A DNA stretch of 64,000 bases. Origin: Chromobacterium alkanivorans (GTDB lineage Bacteria; Pseudomonadota; Gammaproteobacteria; Burkholderiales; Chromobacteriaceae). Positions 17,035 to 25,677 of this stretch are shown piece by piece; the stretch's first letter is position 1, and every line of letters starts with the position of its first letter. The translations under genes were made by a program, and so were the position numbers. Where the stretch lies: positions 62,001 through 126,000 of the forward strand of contig NZ_JAFHKL010000008.1 in NCBI RefSeq assembly GCF_016937655.1, written 5' to 3'. Under the pieces are notes generated by a model. The model was not told where the DNA came from, searched no databases, and saw only the letters and a program-made list of their open reading frames with translations.

Positions 17035-17940
17035 TTAGGGCCGGCTCAGCTCCACCGACCACTCCGGCCCGGAACCGATGCCGCGTTTGGCGGCGTAGCT
17101 GTCCATATTCAGCGCTAGCGACACGTCCAGCAGGCTGTTCAGATAGACCAGCGGCTGGCCGCTGGCCACTTCGCCGAAGGTATGGCGGTAGGGCGCCACC
17201 ACCTCGTCCACCGGCTTGCCCTGTTTGAAGATGCGCACTTTCACCAGGTCGCCGGGGCGGAAGCCCTGGGCTTCGAACAGCTTCTTGGGGATATTGGTCC
17301 ATACATTGCCGTATTGCGGGTCCAGCACCGGAATCATGCCCTTGATCCGCTCGCCGGCGGCTTCGGCGCGCTGATACTGCAGCTTGACCACGGCGGCGGC
17401 CGGCAGCGGCGGGCCCACTTCCTCGAAGCGGATCTTGCCGGCGGCCAGCCGCGCGCCGGTGTAGGCGTAGACGTCGCGGCCGTGGAAGGTGTAGGAATCC
17501 GCCGAGCCTTGCAGGCGGTTGGTTTTCTCGTCGATGCGGCGCAGCTCGGCCACGCCGTCGCGTTCGGCGATCAGGGTCAGCAGGCCGTTGTTGGGATTGA
17601 CGAAGTAGCGGCCGTCGCGGGTTTTCAGCGCCACCGACTGGCGTTCGGTGCCGACGCCGGGGTCCACCACCGACACGAACACCGTGCCCTTGGGCCAGTA
17701 GTTGGCGGTCTGGTACAGCCGGTAGGCGCCGCTCCAGATGTCGTAATCGGGAATCTCGTGGGTCAGGTCGGACAGCGTCAGCTTGGGGTCCACCGAGTAG
17801 GCGACGCCGCGCATCGCCGACACCGCGCCGTCCTTGAGGCCAAAGTCCGTCATCAGCACCAGCGGCGCGTCCGCGCGCGCCAGGCCGGCCAGCAGCAGGC
17901 CGGCGGCCAGCCAGAGGCGGGCGTGTTGGAATAGCTTCAT
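17035..17940 (-). CDS. Exported SAM hydrolase-like protein (DUF62 / S-adenosylmethionine hydroxide adenosyltransferase family)
   Basis: A 301-aa member of the family that includes fluorinase/chlorinase and the SAM hydroxide adenosyltransferases, which convert SAM and water to adenosine and methionine. Motifs seen are LMTDFGLKDGAVSAMRGV (about 29-46), TVFVSVVDPGVGT (about 86-98), NPNNGLLT (about 115-122) and TFHGRDVYAYTGA (about 150-162). The C-terminal barrel domain contains a segment with GNVWTNIP. Unusually it begins with a clear signal peptide (about 1-23, LLAGLARA then DAPLV), so the protein is probably periplasmic, where SAM is not expected. The ATG at 17940 has a good Shine-Dalgarno (GGAGAAGAAG). 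The stop codon lies in the target triplet of element R3. Confidence 0.85.
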   Translation of the reverse strand: MKLFQHARLWLAAGLLLAGLARADAPLVLMTDFGLKDGAVSAMRGVAYSVDPKLTLSDLTHEIPDYDIWSGAYRLYQTANYWPKGTVFVSVVDPGVGTERQSVALKTRDGRYFVNPNNGLLTLIAERDGVAELRRIDEKTNRLQGSADSYTFHGRDVYAYTGARLAAGKIRFEEVGPPLPAAAVVKLQYQRAEAAGERIKGMIPVLDPQYGNVWTNIPKKLFEAQGFRPGDLVKVRIFKQGKPVDEVVAPYRHTFGEVASGQPLVYLNSLLDVSLALNMDSYAAKRGIGSGPEWSVELSRP

Positions 17941-17955
17941 TCTTCTTCTCCTAAA

Positions 17956-18107
17956 GAACCTGTTTACGATCTGCTGCGCGTCGGCAGGATGGATAGAAAA
18001 GGGCGTTGAAAACCTCTTCAGAAATGCTCATGTACCACTCGTACATTCCGCTTTCTCAGCCGTTTTCGCCTTGTCTCGCCTTAGCTCGCGAGATCGTAAA
18101 CACGTTC
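17956..18107 (+). mobile_element. IS5-type palindromic mini-element R4 (MITE)
   Basis: A 152-bp copy with ends GAACCTGTTTACGATC and GATCGTAAACACGTTC (16-bp terminal inverted repeat, one mismatch). It has a small internal insertion (GGATGGATAGAAAAG region) compared with R5. The right flank is TAA (18108-18110); the left flank reads TAAA, so the triplet is offset by one base. It lies 15 bp upstream of the SAM-hydrolase-like gene start and could influence that promoter. Confidence 0.85.
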
Positions 18108-18171
18108 TAAGTGTTTTCTTGTGTTCAAAAGGTGGTTCGTGGTCTGGCGGAGCCTGCCAGCGCCAGCGCTG

Positions 18172-18804
18172 TCAAACCTCGTCCGAGCGCAGCCTCTGCA
18201 CGCCGGCGGCCAGCATCTGCGCCCAGGCGCTGCTGAGCGAGCCGTTCAGATTGATGCCGCGGCAGGCGTCGTCCACCACCGTGGTTTCCAGGCCGGCGGC
18301 GCGCGCGTCCAGCGCGCTCCAGGCCACGCAGTAGTCGGTGGCGAGCCCGGCCAGCCATACCCGCTTGACGCCGCGCTCGGCCAGGTAGCCGGCCAGGCCG
18401 GTGGGCGTCTGGCGGTCCGCTTCGACGAAGGCGGAATAACTGTCCAGCGCCGGGTTGCAGCCCTTGCGGATGATCAGCTGGGCAGGGCTGGTGTCCAGGT
18501 CCGGGTGGAAGGCCGCGCCGTGGCTGCCGGCCACGCAGTGGTCCGGCCACAGCGTCTGCTCGCCATAAGGCAGCGTGATGCTGTCGAAGGGCTGCGTGCC
18601 GGGGTGCTGGCTGGCGAAGGAAACATGTTTGGCCGGATGCCAGTCCTGGGTCAGGATCACCCGGTTGAAGAACTGCATCATGTGGTTGATCAGCGGCACG
18701 ATCTGATCGCCGTCGGCCACCGCCAGCTCGCCGCCGGGACAAAAACTGTTCTGCACGTCCACCACGATCAAAGCGCAATCGTCGCCGTAGCGTTTCAGGG
18801 GCAT
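18172..18804 (-). CDS. pncA: Nicotinamidase
   Basis: Hydrolyses nicotinamide to nicotinate in NAD salvage; also the pyrazinamide-activating enzyme type. From the ATG at 18804 it is 210 aa. The catalytic triad is visible: Asp (VVDVQNSF, about 16), Lys in LIIRKGCN and Cys in [14 protein letters not shown]. The metal-binding Asp/His residues are in [12 protein letters not shown]. An in-frame ATG at 18819 would add MQENA; 18804 gives the usual N-terminus. It is divergent from copA, with the copA promoter and operator in the 142-bp gap. Confidence 0.93.
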   Translation of the reverse strand: MPLKRYGDDCALIVVDVQNSFCPGGELAVADGDQIVPLINHMMQFFNRVILTQDWHPAKHVSFASQHPGTQPFDSITLPYGEQTLWPDHCVAGSHGAAFHPDLDTSPAQLIIRKGCNPALDSYSAFVEADRQTPTGLAGYLAERGVKRVWLAGLATDYCVAWSALDARAAGLETTVVDDACRGINLNGSLSSAWAQMLAAGVQRLRSDEV

Positions 18805-18897
18805 AGCGTTTTCCTGCAAGGGTTCTCAGCCTTTCTTGTTACCACGCGGCCGCCGGCGCGGTAAAGCCCGGCGCTGTGACAATCGCGAAAAAATGGT

Positions 18898-18928
18898 TTG
18901 CCATATATACCCTGTGGGGGTATATAAT
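18898..18928 (+). promoter_or_regulatory. copA promoter with CsoR-type operator
   Basis: A perfect 9-bp inverted repeat TATATACCC (18904-18912) / GGGTATATA (18918-18926) with a 5-nt centre TGTGG overlaps a consensus -10 box TATAAT (18923-18928). A TTGCCA -35-like hexamer lies at 18898-18903, giving a 19-nt spacer. The TACCC-N5-GGGTA core is the form bound by the copper(I) repressor CsoR in Bacillus copZA. The 19-nt spacer would also suit a MerR-type activator, but the sequence does not look like a CueR site. No regulator gene is next to it. Confidence 0.7.
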
Positions 18929-18946
18929 TCAGCCCAGGAGGTCATC

Positions 18947-21304
18947 ATGACAGCAAGCACCGTGGATTTGCCGATTGAGGGCATGAGTTGCGCGGCCTGC
19001 GCCGCCAGGATTGAAAAACAGTTGAACCGGCTGGACGGGGTGGAGGCGGCGGTCAATTTCGCCAGCGAATCCGCCAAGGTCTCGTTCGACCCGGTCAAAA
19101 CCCCGCCGCAAACGCTGGTGGACACCATCGCCAAGACCGGCTTCGCCGTGCCGCGCCGGCAGGCGGAGCTGGACATCCAGGGCATGACCTGCGCCGCCTG
19201 CGCCGGCCGCATCGAGAAGGTACTGAACCGGCTGCCGGGCGTGTCCGCCCAGGTCAACTTCGCCAGCGAGACCGCCCGCGTCGATTACGTGGCCGGCCTG
19301 GCCGACGAGGCGGCGCTGATCGCCGCGGTGAGCCGCGCCGGCTACCAGGCCGCGGCCAAGGCCGGGCCGGGCGACGACACGCTGGCCGCCGAGCACGCGC
19401 GCCGCTACCGGCGCGAGCGGCTGTGGTTCGCGTTCTCCGCCTTGCTGACGTTGCCTTTCGTGATCGAGATGGCGGCGATGTTCAGCGGCGGCCACCATGG
19501 CTGGCTGCCGCGTTACTGGCAGCTGGCGCTGGCCACGCCGGTGCAGTTCGTCGTCGGCTGGCGCTTCTACAAGGGAGCCTGGGCGGCGCTGCGCGGCGGC
19601 GGCGCCAATATGGATGTGCTGGTGGCTCTGGGCACCAGCATGGCCTGGCTGTTGTCGGCGGCGGTGACGCTGCTGGGGCTGGAAGGCCAGCATGTCTATT
19701 TCGAAGCCAGCGCCTCGGTGATCACCCTGGTGCTGCTGGGCAAGCTGCTGGAAGCGCGCGCCAAGGGCAAGACTTCGGCTGCGATCGAGGAACTGATCCG
19801 GCTGGCGCCCAAGACCGCCCGCGTCGAGCGCGAGGACGGCCGGGTGGAGGAGGTGGCGGTCACCGCGCTGCGGCAGGGCGACCTGGTGGTGGTGCGCCAC
19901 GGCGAAACCCTGCCGGTGGACGGCGAGGTGGTGGACGGCGCGGCGGCGCTGGACGAGAGCATGCTGACCGGCGAAAGCCTGCCGGTGGCCAAGCGCGTCG
20001 GCGACAGCGTTTACGCCGCCACCCGCAACCAGGACGGCATGTTGAAGGTGCGCGCCACCGGCGTGGGCGGCGACACCCAACTGGCCGAGATCGTGCGTCT
20101 GGTCAGCGCGGCCCAGGGTTCGAAAGCGCCGATCCAGCAATTGGCGGACGTGATTTCCGGCGTGTTCGTGCCGGTGGTGGTGGGCATCAGCCTGCTGACC
20201 TTCGTCATCACCGGCCTGTGGTTGCAGGATTGGTCGGCGGCGCTGATCCACGCGGTGGCGGTGCTGGTGATCGCCTGCCCGTGCGCGCTGGGCCTGGCCA
20301 CGCCGACGGCGGTGATGGTGGGCGTGGGCAACGGCGCGCGGCGCGGCATTCTGTTCCGCAACGCCACCGCGCTGGAGCTGGCCAGCCAGGTGGGGGTGTT
20401 GCTGGTGGACAAGACCGGCACCCTGACCGAGGGCAAGCCGCAAGTGAAACAAGTGCTGCCGCTGGCGGCGGACGCGGACCTGGTGTTGCAGCTGGCGGCC
20501 AGCGTGGAGGCCGGTTCGGAACACCCGCTGGCGCGCGCCATCCTGCAGCAGGCGCAACAGCAGGGCCTGCCCTTGCTGCCGGTCAGCGGTTTCGCCGCCC
20601 AGGTGGGGCAGGGGGTGCAGGCGGAAGTGGCCGGCCACGGCCTAGTGCGAGCCGGCGTGCCCGGCTGGCTGGGCGAGCAGGCGCTGAGCGTCGCCTTGCC
20701 CTTGCAGCAGGCGGGCAACACCGTGGTGGCGGTGGCGCGCGGCGATGAGCTGCTGGGCCTGCTGGCCATCGCCGACCGCATCCGCCCCAGTTCGGCCCGG
20801 GCGGTGGCGCAGTTGCAGCAGATGGGCATACGGGTGGCGATGCTGACCGGCGACAATCCGGCCACCGCCGCCGGCATCGCCGCGGAGGCCGGCATCCGCG
20901 ACTACCGCGCCGAGGTGAAGCCGCAGGACAAGGCGGCGGAAGTGCGGCGCTGGCAGGCGCAGGGCTTCAAGGTGGCGATGATGGGCGACGGGGTCAACGA
21001 CGCGCCGGCGCTGGCCGCCGCCGACGTCAGCCTGGCGATGGGCGCCGGCTCGGACGTGGCGATCGAGGCCGCCGACATCACCCTGATGCACGGCGACCTG
21101 ATGCACGCGGTGGACGCGATCCGGCTATCGCGCGCCAGCCTGCGCAAAATCCGGCAGAATCTGTTGTTTGCCTTCATCTACAACGTGATGGGGATTCCGC
21201 TGGCGGCGCTGGGCATGTTGAACCCGGTGATCGCCGGCGCGGCGATGGCGATGAGTTCGGTATCGGTGGTGAGTAACTCGCTGCTGTTGCGGCGCTGGAA
21301 ATAA
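18947..21304 (+). CDS. copA: Copper-exporting P1B-type ATPase
   Basis: Inner-membrane ATPase that pumps Cu(I) out of the cytoplasm. The protein is 785 aa. There are two N-terminal heavy-metal-associated domains with GMSCAAC (12-18) and GMTCAAC (about 79-85), then eight predicted membrane segments. The actuator motif TGES is near 341, the transmembrane copper motif CPC is at 444-446, the phosphorylated Asp488 is in DKTGTLTEG, the HP motif is in SEHPLARA, and the hinge [10 protein letters not shown] is near 680. The ATG at 18947 follows AGGAGG (18936-18941). The operator upstream predicts copper induction. The stop codon TAA is the target triplet of element R5. The chaperone gene copZ lies 243 bp downstream. 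Confidence 0.97.
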   Translation: MTASTVDLPIEGMSCAACAARIEKQLNRLDGVEAAVNFASESAKVSFDPVKTPPQTLVDTIAKTGFAVPRRQAELDIQGMTCAACAGRIEKVLNRLPGVSAQVNFASETARVDYVAGLADEAALIAAVSRAGYQAAAKAGPGDDTLAAEHARRYRRERLWFAFSALLTLPFVIEMAAMFSGGHHGWLPRYWQLALATPVQFVVGWRFYKGAWAALRGGGANMDVLVALGTSMAWLLSAAVTLLGLEGQHVYFEASASVITLVLLGKLLEARAKGKTSAAIEELIRLAPKTARVEREDGRVEEVAVTALRQGDLVVVRHGETLPVDGEVVDGAAALDESMLTGESLPVAKRVGDSVYAATRNQDGMLKVRATGVGGDTQLAEIVRLVSAAQGSKAPIQQLADVISGVFVPVVVGISLLTFVITGLWLQDWSAALIHAVAVLVIACPCALGLATPTAVMVGVGNGARRGILFRNATALELASQVGVLLVDKTGTLTEGKPQVKQVLPLAADADLVLQLAASVEAGSEHPLARAILQQAQQQGLPLLPVSGFAAQVGQGVQAEVAGHGLVRAGVPGWLGEQALSVALPLQQAGNTVVAVARGDELLGLLAIADRIRPSSARAVAQLQQMGIRVAMLTGDNPATAAGIAAEAGIRDYRAEVKPQDKAAEVRRWQAQGFKVAMMGDGVNDAPALAAADVSLAMGAGSDVAIEAADITLMHGDLMHAVDAIRLSRASLRKIRQNLLFAFIYNVMGIPLAALGMLNPVIAGAAMAMSSVSVVSNSLLLRRWK

Positions 21305-21444
21305 GAACCTGTTTACGATCTGCTGCGCGTTGGCGATACGGCGTTAAAAACCGCTTCGAAATGCTCATGTACCACTTGTACATTCCGCTTTCTCAGCGGT
21401 TTTCGCCTTGTCTCGCCTTAGCTCGCGAGATCGTAAACACGTTC
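21305..21444 (+). mobile_element. IS5-type palindromic mini-element R5 (MITE, reference copy)
   Basis: A 140-bp element with ends GAACCTGTTTACGATC and GATCGTAAACACGTTC, flanked on both sides by TAA (21302-21304, which is the copA stop, and 21445-21447). Internal landmarks in order are CTGCTGCGCG, GGCGTTAAAAACCGCTTCG, a central dyad ATGTACCACTTGTACAT, TCCGCTTTCTCAGCG, TTTTCGCCTTGTCTCGCC and TAGCTCGCGAG. There is no gene inside. The TNA triplets and the GA(A/G)CCTG ends fit a non-autonomous derivative of an IS5-family (IS1031-group) element. The transposase source is not in this window. Confidence 0.88.
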
Positions 21445-21447
21445 TAA

Positions 21448-21493
21448 GAGCCTGTTCAGTGTCTGCTGCGTTTCCGAGACATTGAACAAGTTC
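21448..21493 (+). mobile_element. 46-bp internally deleted copy of the same element (R5b)
   Basis: Consists of little more than two terminal repeats, GAGCCTGTTCAGTGTCT and AGACATTGAACAAGTTC, around about 12 bp. It is flanked by TAA on both sides, sharing the left TAA (21445-21447) with the right flank of R5. It may be an insertion into the duplicated triplet, or the product of internal deletion after tandem insertion. Confidence 0.7.
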
Positions 21494-21547
21494 TAAAACC
21501 ACAGCAGCATGGGGTGGGGAAATTTTGAATTTTTTCAGGAGAAAGCA

Positions 21548-21757
21548 ATGTCCGAATTGATCATGAAAGTGGATGGCATGACCTGCCAGGGTTGCGTGAA
21601 AAGCGTCAGCGGCGTGCTCAGCGGCATGGCCGGCGTCAGCGAGGCCGAGGTGAGCCTGGAGGCGAAGCAGGCCAAGGTGGTGTACGACGCGGAGATCGTG
21701 TCGCCGGAGGAGCTGGCGGCGGCGGTGGAGGACGCGGGCTTCGACGTGACGCGCTGA
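21548..21757 (+). CDS. copZ: Copper chaperone (CopZ/Atx1-like, heavy-metal-associated domain)
   Basis: A 69-aa cytoplasmic protein made of one ferredoxin-like HMA domain. The copper-binding motif GMTCQGC is at about 10-16, and the conserved pattern (VDGMTC...VSGVLSGMAGVSEAEVSLEAKQAKVVYD) covers its length. It delivers Cu(I) to CopA. It starts at 21548 behind a purine-rich site (AGGAGAAAG, 21537-21545). Elements R5 and R5b separate it from copA, so it may be transcribed separately; no second CsoR-like operator is obvious in the gap. Confidence 0.93.
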   Translation: MSELIMKVDGMTCQGCVKSVSGVLSGMAGVSEAEVSLEAKQAKVVYDAEIVSPEELAAAVEDAGFDVTR

Positions 21758-21989
21758 CGCTTTGACGGTCAGTGTGGCGGAACAGGGCATGGCTTGCGGG
21801 CCGTGCCCTGTTTGCTTGTCCGCCGCTGGCAAGCATTCGGTCTCCAGCGTGATTGCTCATTGAGTTTCTCAGCGGCCTTGCTACCGGGAGAGAAGATGGC
21901 AAGATATTGTTTTCCAATGATCTTGGCAGGTTGACGGCTTGGAGAGAGGGTGCCAGCATCGGGCTATACTTGGCTGGCAGAGGTCAACG

Positions 21990-22241
21990 ATGAGCGTCGA
22001 GAAAACCATAGAGAAAATGAGGCAGTCGGCGGGCAGCCTCAGCTTCGATGAACTCGTGGCCGTGTGCGACGCCATGTTTGGCAAGGGCCGCATCAAGGGC
22101 AGCCATCATATCTACAAGATTCCGGGGATTCCAGGAGGCGTTAACATCCAAGACAATGGCCACGGCAAAGCGAAAGCGTACCAGGTGAAGCAGGTGCTGA
22201 AGGCTATTGAGAAGGTTAAAGGAGCGGAAGATGGACTATAG
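21990..22241 (+). CDS. HicA-family mRNA interferase toxin
   Basis: An 83-aa protein with the small double-stranded-RNA-binding-like fold of HicA toxins, which cleave mRNA. The signature block RIKGSHHIYKIPGIPGGVNIQ with the catalytic-type His is at about 36-56. The typical C-terminus GKAKAYQVKQVLKAIEK follows. The ATG at 21990 is preceded by AGAGGT. It overlaps the downstream HicB-like gene by 11 nt, as expected for a toxin-antitoxin operon with the toxin first. Confidence 0.85.
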   Translation: MSVEKTIEKMRQSAGSLSFDELVAVCDAMFGKGRIKGSHHIYKIPGIPGGVNIQDNGHGKAKAYQVKQVLKAIEKVKGAEDGL

Positions 22242-22434
22242 ACACTACTCGTACCGAGTCGTCTGGTCGCCGGAAGACGAGGAGTATGTTGGGCTCTGCG
22301 ACGAGTTTCCATTGTTGTCGCATCTGGACAGCACCCAGGAAAAGGCCTTGCACGGCATCGTCTTATTGGTAAAGGACGTATACGAGCAGATGAAGGAAGA
22401 GCGCCAGCCTCTGCCGGAGCGCTTGAGCGCTTGA
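22231..22434 (+). CDS. HicB-family antitoxin, short form
   Basis: A 67-aa protein beginning at 22231 (Shine-Dalgarno GGAGCGG). It carries the partial RNase-H-like HicB fold: YRVVWSPEDEEYVGLCDEFPLLSHL, then KALHGIVLLVKDVYEQMKEERQPLPERLSA. Full-length relatives continue after the LPE(P/R)L segment into a ribbon-helix-helix DNA-binding domain of about 40-50 residues. Here the frame stops at once and no continuation is seen in other frames. It may still neutralise the toxin but is unlikely to autoregulate the operon. Confidence 0.8.
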   Translation: MDYRHYSYRVVWSPEDEEYVGLCDEFPLLSHLDSTQEKALHGIVLLVKDVYEQMKEERQPLPERLSA

Positions 22435-22501
22435 ATCGACGCAGCTTCTCCCCCGCCCGCCGGCGGGTTGATTTTATCCGCCGTCCCTTGGCGCATCGTT
22501 T

Positions 22502-22825
22502 TTACGATTCCTCCTCCCCCAACACGCCGAACTCCACCGGCGTCTTCACGTAAAACACCCTGATTCCGGCGGCGGCGAGAGCGGCCAGCAGCCGTTCGGC
22601 CTCGTCGGCGCTGAGCACCAGCGTGACTTCCTCCGGCTGGTCCGCCAGATCGAAGAAGTGGGCGGAATGCAGCCGGCGGTGGCGGCCGTAGCCTTCGCTG
22701 GCGGCGAACAGCGTGGCGCCGCGGAGGTTCAGCCGCCGCGCCTGTTGAACTATCCATTCCGCCAGCGGCTGGCCGTCGTGGCTGTGGTCCTGCTGGGTGA
22801 AGAAAGAGAGTTGATAGCCTTGCAT
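22502..22825 (-). CDS. DUF190 family protein
   Basis: A 107-aa cytoplasmic protein. The segments YQLSFFTQQDHSHDGQPLAEWIVQQARRLNLRGATLF and GYGRHRRLHSAHFFDLADQP match the pattern of DUF190, a small ferredoxin-like/PII-related family often found near CrcB fluoride channels or other transporters. No crcB gene is visible here. The function is unknown. It is 18 bp downstream of the MBL-fold hydrolase gene and probably in its operon. Confidence 0.75.
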   Translation of the reverse strand: MQGYQLSFFTQQDHSHDGQPLAEWIVQQARRLNLRGATLFAASEGYGRHRRLHSAHFFDLADQPEEVTLVLSADEAERLLAALAAAGIRVFYVKTPVEFGVLGEEES

Positions 22826-22843
22826 GGCGCGGGTCTCCGGAGG

Positions 22844-23611
22844 CTACAGTTCGATCAGCATGCCTTCGCGCAGCGGGCAGACGCGCAGGCCGTTCGGGTA
22901 CTCCGAGCGCAGCTGTTCCAGCAGGTGTTCGCGGCAGCCGGGGTCGATGTGGCTGATCCACAGATGGGTGTTGGCCGGCAGCAGCGGCAGGAAGGGCAGC
23001 AGCAGCATGGGCGTCATATGGCCCTGGCGCGCGGCTTCGCCCTGGCGCTCGTCGGTATAAGTCAGCTCGCAGATCACATCGGTCAGCGAGGGCACATTGG
23101 CCACCCATTGCCAGAAGGCCGGGCAGGGGCCGCTGTCGCCGCTGAAGGCCAGCGCGCGCCAGCTGCCCTCTATCAGCCAGCCCAGCGCCGGCACGCTGTG
23201 ATTGGCCGGCAGCGCGGTGGCCAGGCCTTCGCCTATCGGCAGCGCGTAGCCGGGCTCCACCGGCTGCAGCCGCAGCCAGGGCTGTTCGACGCTGGGCTGG
23301 CGGGTGTAGTCCGGCCACAGCTCGCCGTTGAACAGATGGGCGCGCAGCGCGTCCAGCGTTTCCTGCTGGCTGTAGACGGTGATGCCGGGGCCGCGGCGGC
23401 TGGCGTGGACGTCGGCCAGCAGCGGCAGGCAGCCGCAGTGGTCGGCGTGGCTGTGAGTGAGCAAGACCTGGCGGATGGACAGCATCTCGTCCGCGCGCAG
23501 GCTGGTGACGCCGGTGCCGCAGTCTATCAGGGTGTCTTCGTCTATCAGGAAGCTGGTGGTGTGGCCGGGATGGCCGATGCAGGCGGCGGCGCCGAGAACC
23601 TTGATGTGCAT
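22844..23611 (-). CDS. Metallo-beta-lactamase-fold hydrolase, class II cyclic-nucleotide phosphodiesterase-like
   Basis: A 255-aa protein with the binuclear metal motif THSHADHCG (about 51-59), a downstream His in ALPANHSVPALGW, an Asp in AFSGDSGP and a His near the C-terminus in WISHIDPG. The overall pattern (MHIKVLGAAAC..., DEDTLIDCGTG) resembles bacterial 3',5'-cyclic-nucleotide phosphodiesterases of the PDE1/CpdP type, which hydrolyse cAMP. An RNase Z-like hydrolase is the alternative. The start at 23611 gives the standard N-terminus. No signal peptide is apparent. Confidence 0.8.
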   Translation of the reverse strand: MHIKVLGAAACIGHPGHTTSFLIDEDTLIDCGTGVTSLRADEMLSIRQVLLTHSHADHCGCLPLLADVHASRRGPGITVYSQQETLDALRAHLFNGELWPDYTRQPSVEQPWLRLQPVEPGYALPIGEGLATALPANHSVPALGWLIEGSWRALAFSGDSGPCPAFWQWVANVPSLTDVICELTYTDERQGEAARQGHMTPMLLLPFLPLLPANTHLWISHIDPGCREHLLEQLRSEYPNGLRVCPLREGMLIEL

Positions 23612-23784
23612 GGGTTTCTCCTGGTTGCGGCCGTTGACCGGCCGGGCATGGCCGGTCCGCCGCTGCAAACATGGAAACGATCTGCTGCCCGCCCCGCCTT
23701 GAGTGGGCGCCCGCGCCGTTAAAGTCCGGCCGGCTTTAATCTATTCATTGTAGACAAGCCGGCGGACGCTTGCGCGGGACGAGC

Positions 23785-25677
23785 TCAGCGCACGATGCCT
23801 ACTGGGTAGAGGAAGCGGTTGCTGTCGGCGAACGGCGTCTGCTCATAGAACCAGTTGAGCCGGGCGTTGCGGTCCTTGGCGAACTTGGGATCCTTGAGCC
23901 TGGCCTGGAAGGCCTGGCGCAAGGCCGGGCTTTCCGCCAGCATGCGCCGCGCCATCGGTTCCATCACATAGGCTTCCGGCGCTTCCGCCGAGGTGAGGTT
24001 GGCGTTGAAGAAGCCCCAGTGCAGGAAGGAGTCCGGGCTGGCCGGCTCCAGCAGCAGCATCGCCAGCGTTCCCAAGGGCTGCTGCGGGTCCACCACCACG
24101 GAGCCGGCAGGGTAGGTGACTTTGCGCTGCAGCGGGCTGGGCTTGCCGTCTATCAGCAGGCGGCCTTCGTAGCCGGGAATCTTGTCGGCGGATTCGCGGT
24201 CCGGTTCGAACGGCGTGCCCAGTTTGATGTCGTCCAGCCGGTAGACGGTGACGTCCAGCGCTTCCGGCCGGCTCAGTTCGCGCAGCTGGATGCCGTGGGC
24301 GCGCAGCCGGGTGATCACCTCGTGCCATTGCGCCGGCACCACATAGGCCTTGGGCCGCGCGGCGATTAGGTCCGGCACCGTCAGCGGGGTGATGGGCAGC
24401 CGGTAGTCGCGCGGCTGATTGCTCCAGCGCATGATCTTGTCGCCGGTGATAGGGGAGGGCACCTTGTCGAACTTGACGCCCTTGAAGTCCACCAGCTTGG
24501 GCTTGCCCTCGGCCTCCTTCCAGCTCAGCGTCACCGGGTCCGGCCGGGCGGCGCGGTCCTTGGCGATGGCGGCGCGCAGGCCGTCGTAATGGCGGGACAC
24601 GCTGTCGAAGATGGCGCGGTAGAGCACGTAGTTGCCCAGCACTTGCTGCTTGTAGGGCTTGAGCGCGTGCAGCTCCACCAGGATGGCGGGGATGCCGCGG
24701 GCGTCGGCGTACTGGTTGGAGAAGCGCGCCAGATCGCTGTAGTACGGGTAATAGCCCTTGTCGGGGTTCTCGTTGTCGTTCATCGAGATGCAGACATTGG
24801 GTTCGTGGCCGTAGCGGCGCAGTTCGCGGTAGACCTCGGGCGTCATCACTCGGTCCATCCAGCGGCTGGATTCGGGCGACCAGCCCTGGCCGTTGTTGCA
24901 GTAGGTGACGTCGTACTGGTAGTTGACGCCGTCGGTGCTGTGGGTGTCGATGAAGAAGTCCGGCTGGTAGTCGGTGAGCGCGCGCGCCACGTTGCGGATT
25001 TCCGGGCTGTCCAGCTTGGTGAAGTCGCGGTTCAGGTTGAGGTTGCGGCCGTTGACGCGCCAGCCGGTCTGCTCAGGCCCGTTCTGGTTGATGCGGCCGT
25101 ATTTGCCGTAGCGCATGTCGCCGTCCACGTTGACGGTGGGGACGAACAGCAGGTTGACCTTGGACAGCAGCGCGTCGTCGCGGATCAGCAGGTCGCGGAT
25201 CAGCATCAGCCCGGCGTCCTTGCCGTTGGCTTCGCCCGGGTGGATGCCGGCTTGCACGTAGATCAGCGGCTTGCCGCTGGCGCGCAGGCCCTGCGGCGAT
25301 TTGTCGGCGGCGGCGGACACCACCGCCATCATCATCTCGCGGCCCTGGTCGGTTTTCTCCGTCATCGGGGCCAGCTTGAGCAGCGCCGGCTTGGCGGCGG
25401 CCAGCTTTTGCAGATAGGCGATGGTTTCCGGATAGGCCGGCGTGTGCTGGAAGCCGCTGGCCTCCAGCGGCGTGGCCCACGGGTCGTCCGCCTTGGCGGC
25501 GAAGCGCTGGCTGTCGCCCTGCCAGGGGATGTCGGGAGGCAGTACGCGCTGGCGCGCGGCGGACAGGTATTGGCTGTCGTCGACATAGTCCGGCGCGGCC
25601 GGAACGGCGTGCGCGGGCGGGCTGAGGTGCAGGGCGGCGAAGGCGGAAACGATGGCGAGGCGTAGCGGCAAGTGCAT
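23785..25677 (-). CDS. Exported zinc carboxypeptidase, M14 family
   Basis: A 630-aa periplasmic or secreted metallopeptidase. The signal peptide is about 1-24 (PPAHA then VPAAP). Zinc ligands His146 and Glu149 (AGIHPGEANGKD) and His246 (FIDTHSTDG), the substrate-carboxylate segment NLNRDF (214-219) and the general base Glu335 (AILVELHAL) are all present. The C-terminal 250 residues form an additional beta-rich domain. It is divergent from an exported S9 peptidase gene 213 bp away, suggesting joint use for extracellular or periplasmic peptide breakdown. Confidence 0.88.
   Translation of the reverse strand: MHLPLRLAIVSAFAALHLSPPAHAVPAAPDYVDDSQYLSAARQRVLPPDIPWQGDSQRFAAKADDPWATPLEASGFQHTPAYPETIAYLQKLAAAKPALLKLAPMTEKTDQGREMMMAVVSAAADKSPQGLRASGKPLIYVQAGIHPGEANGKDAGLMLIRDLLIRDDALLSKVNLLFVPTVNVDGDMRYGKYGRINQNGPEQTGWRVNGRNLNLNRDFTKLDSPEIRNVARALTDYQPDFFIDTHSTDGVNYQYDVTYCNNGQGWSPESSRWMDRVMTPEVYRELRRYGHEPNVCISMNDNENPDKGYYPYYSDLARFSNQYADARGIPAILVELHALKPYKQQVLGNYVLYRAIFDSVSRHYDGLRAAIAKDRAARPDPVTLSWKEAEGKPKLVDFKGVKFDKVPSPITGDKIMRWSNQPRDYRLPITPLTVPDLIAARPKAYVVPAQWHEVITRLRAHGIQLRELSRPEALDVTVYRLDDIKLGTPFEPDRESADKIPGYEGRLLIDGKPSPLQRKVTYPAGSVVVDPQQPLGTLAMLLLEPASPDSFLHWGFFNANLTSAEAPEAYVMEPMARRMLAESPALRQAFQARLKDPKFAKDRNARLNWFYEQTPFADSNRFLYPVGIVR

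Noticed and set aside
18898-18928. CueR (MerR-type) operator at the copA promoter
   Set aside because: The 19-nt spacing fits, but the dyad does not resemble the ACCTTCC...GGAAGGT CueR site; the CsoR pattern fits exactly.
18929-20638. A 569-codon minus frame inside copA
   Set aside because: Antisense shadow; copA has complete catalytic motifs on the other strand.
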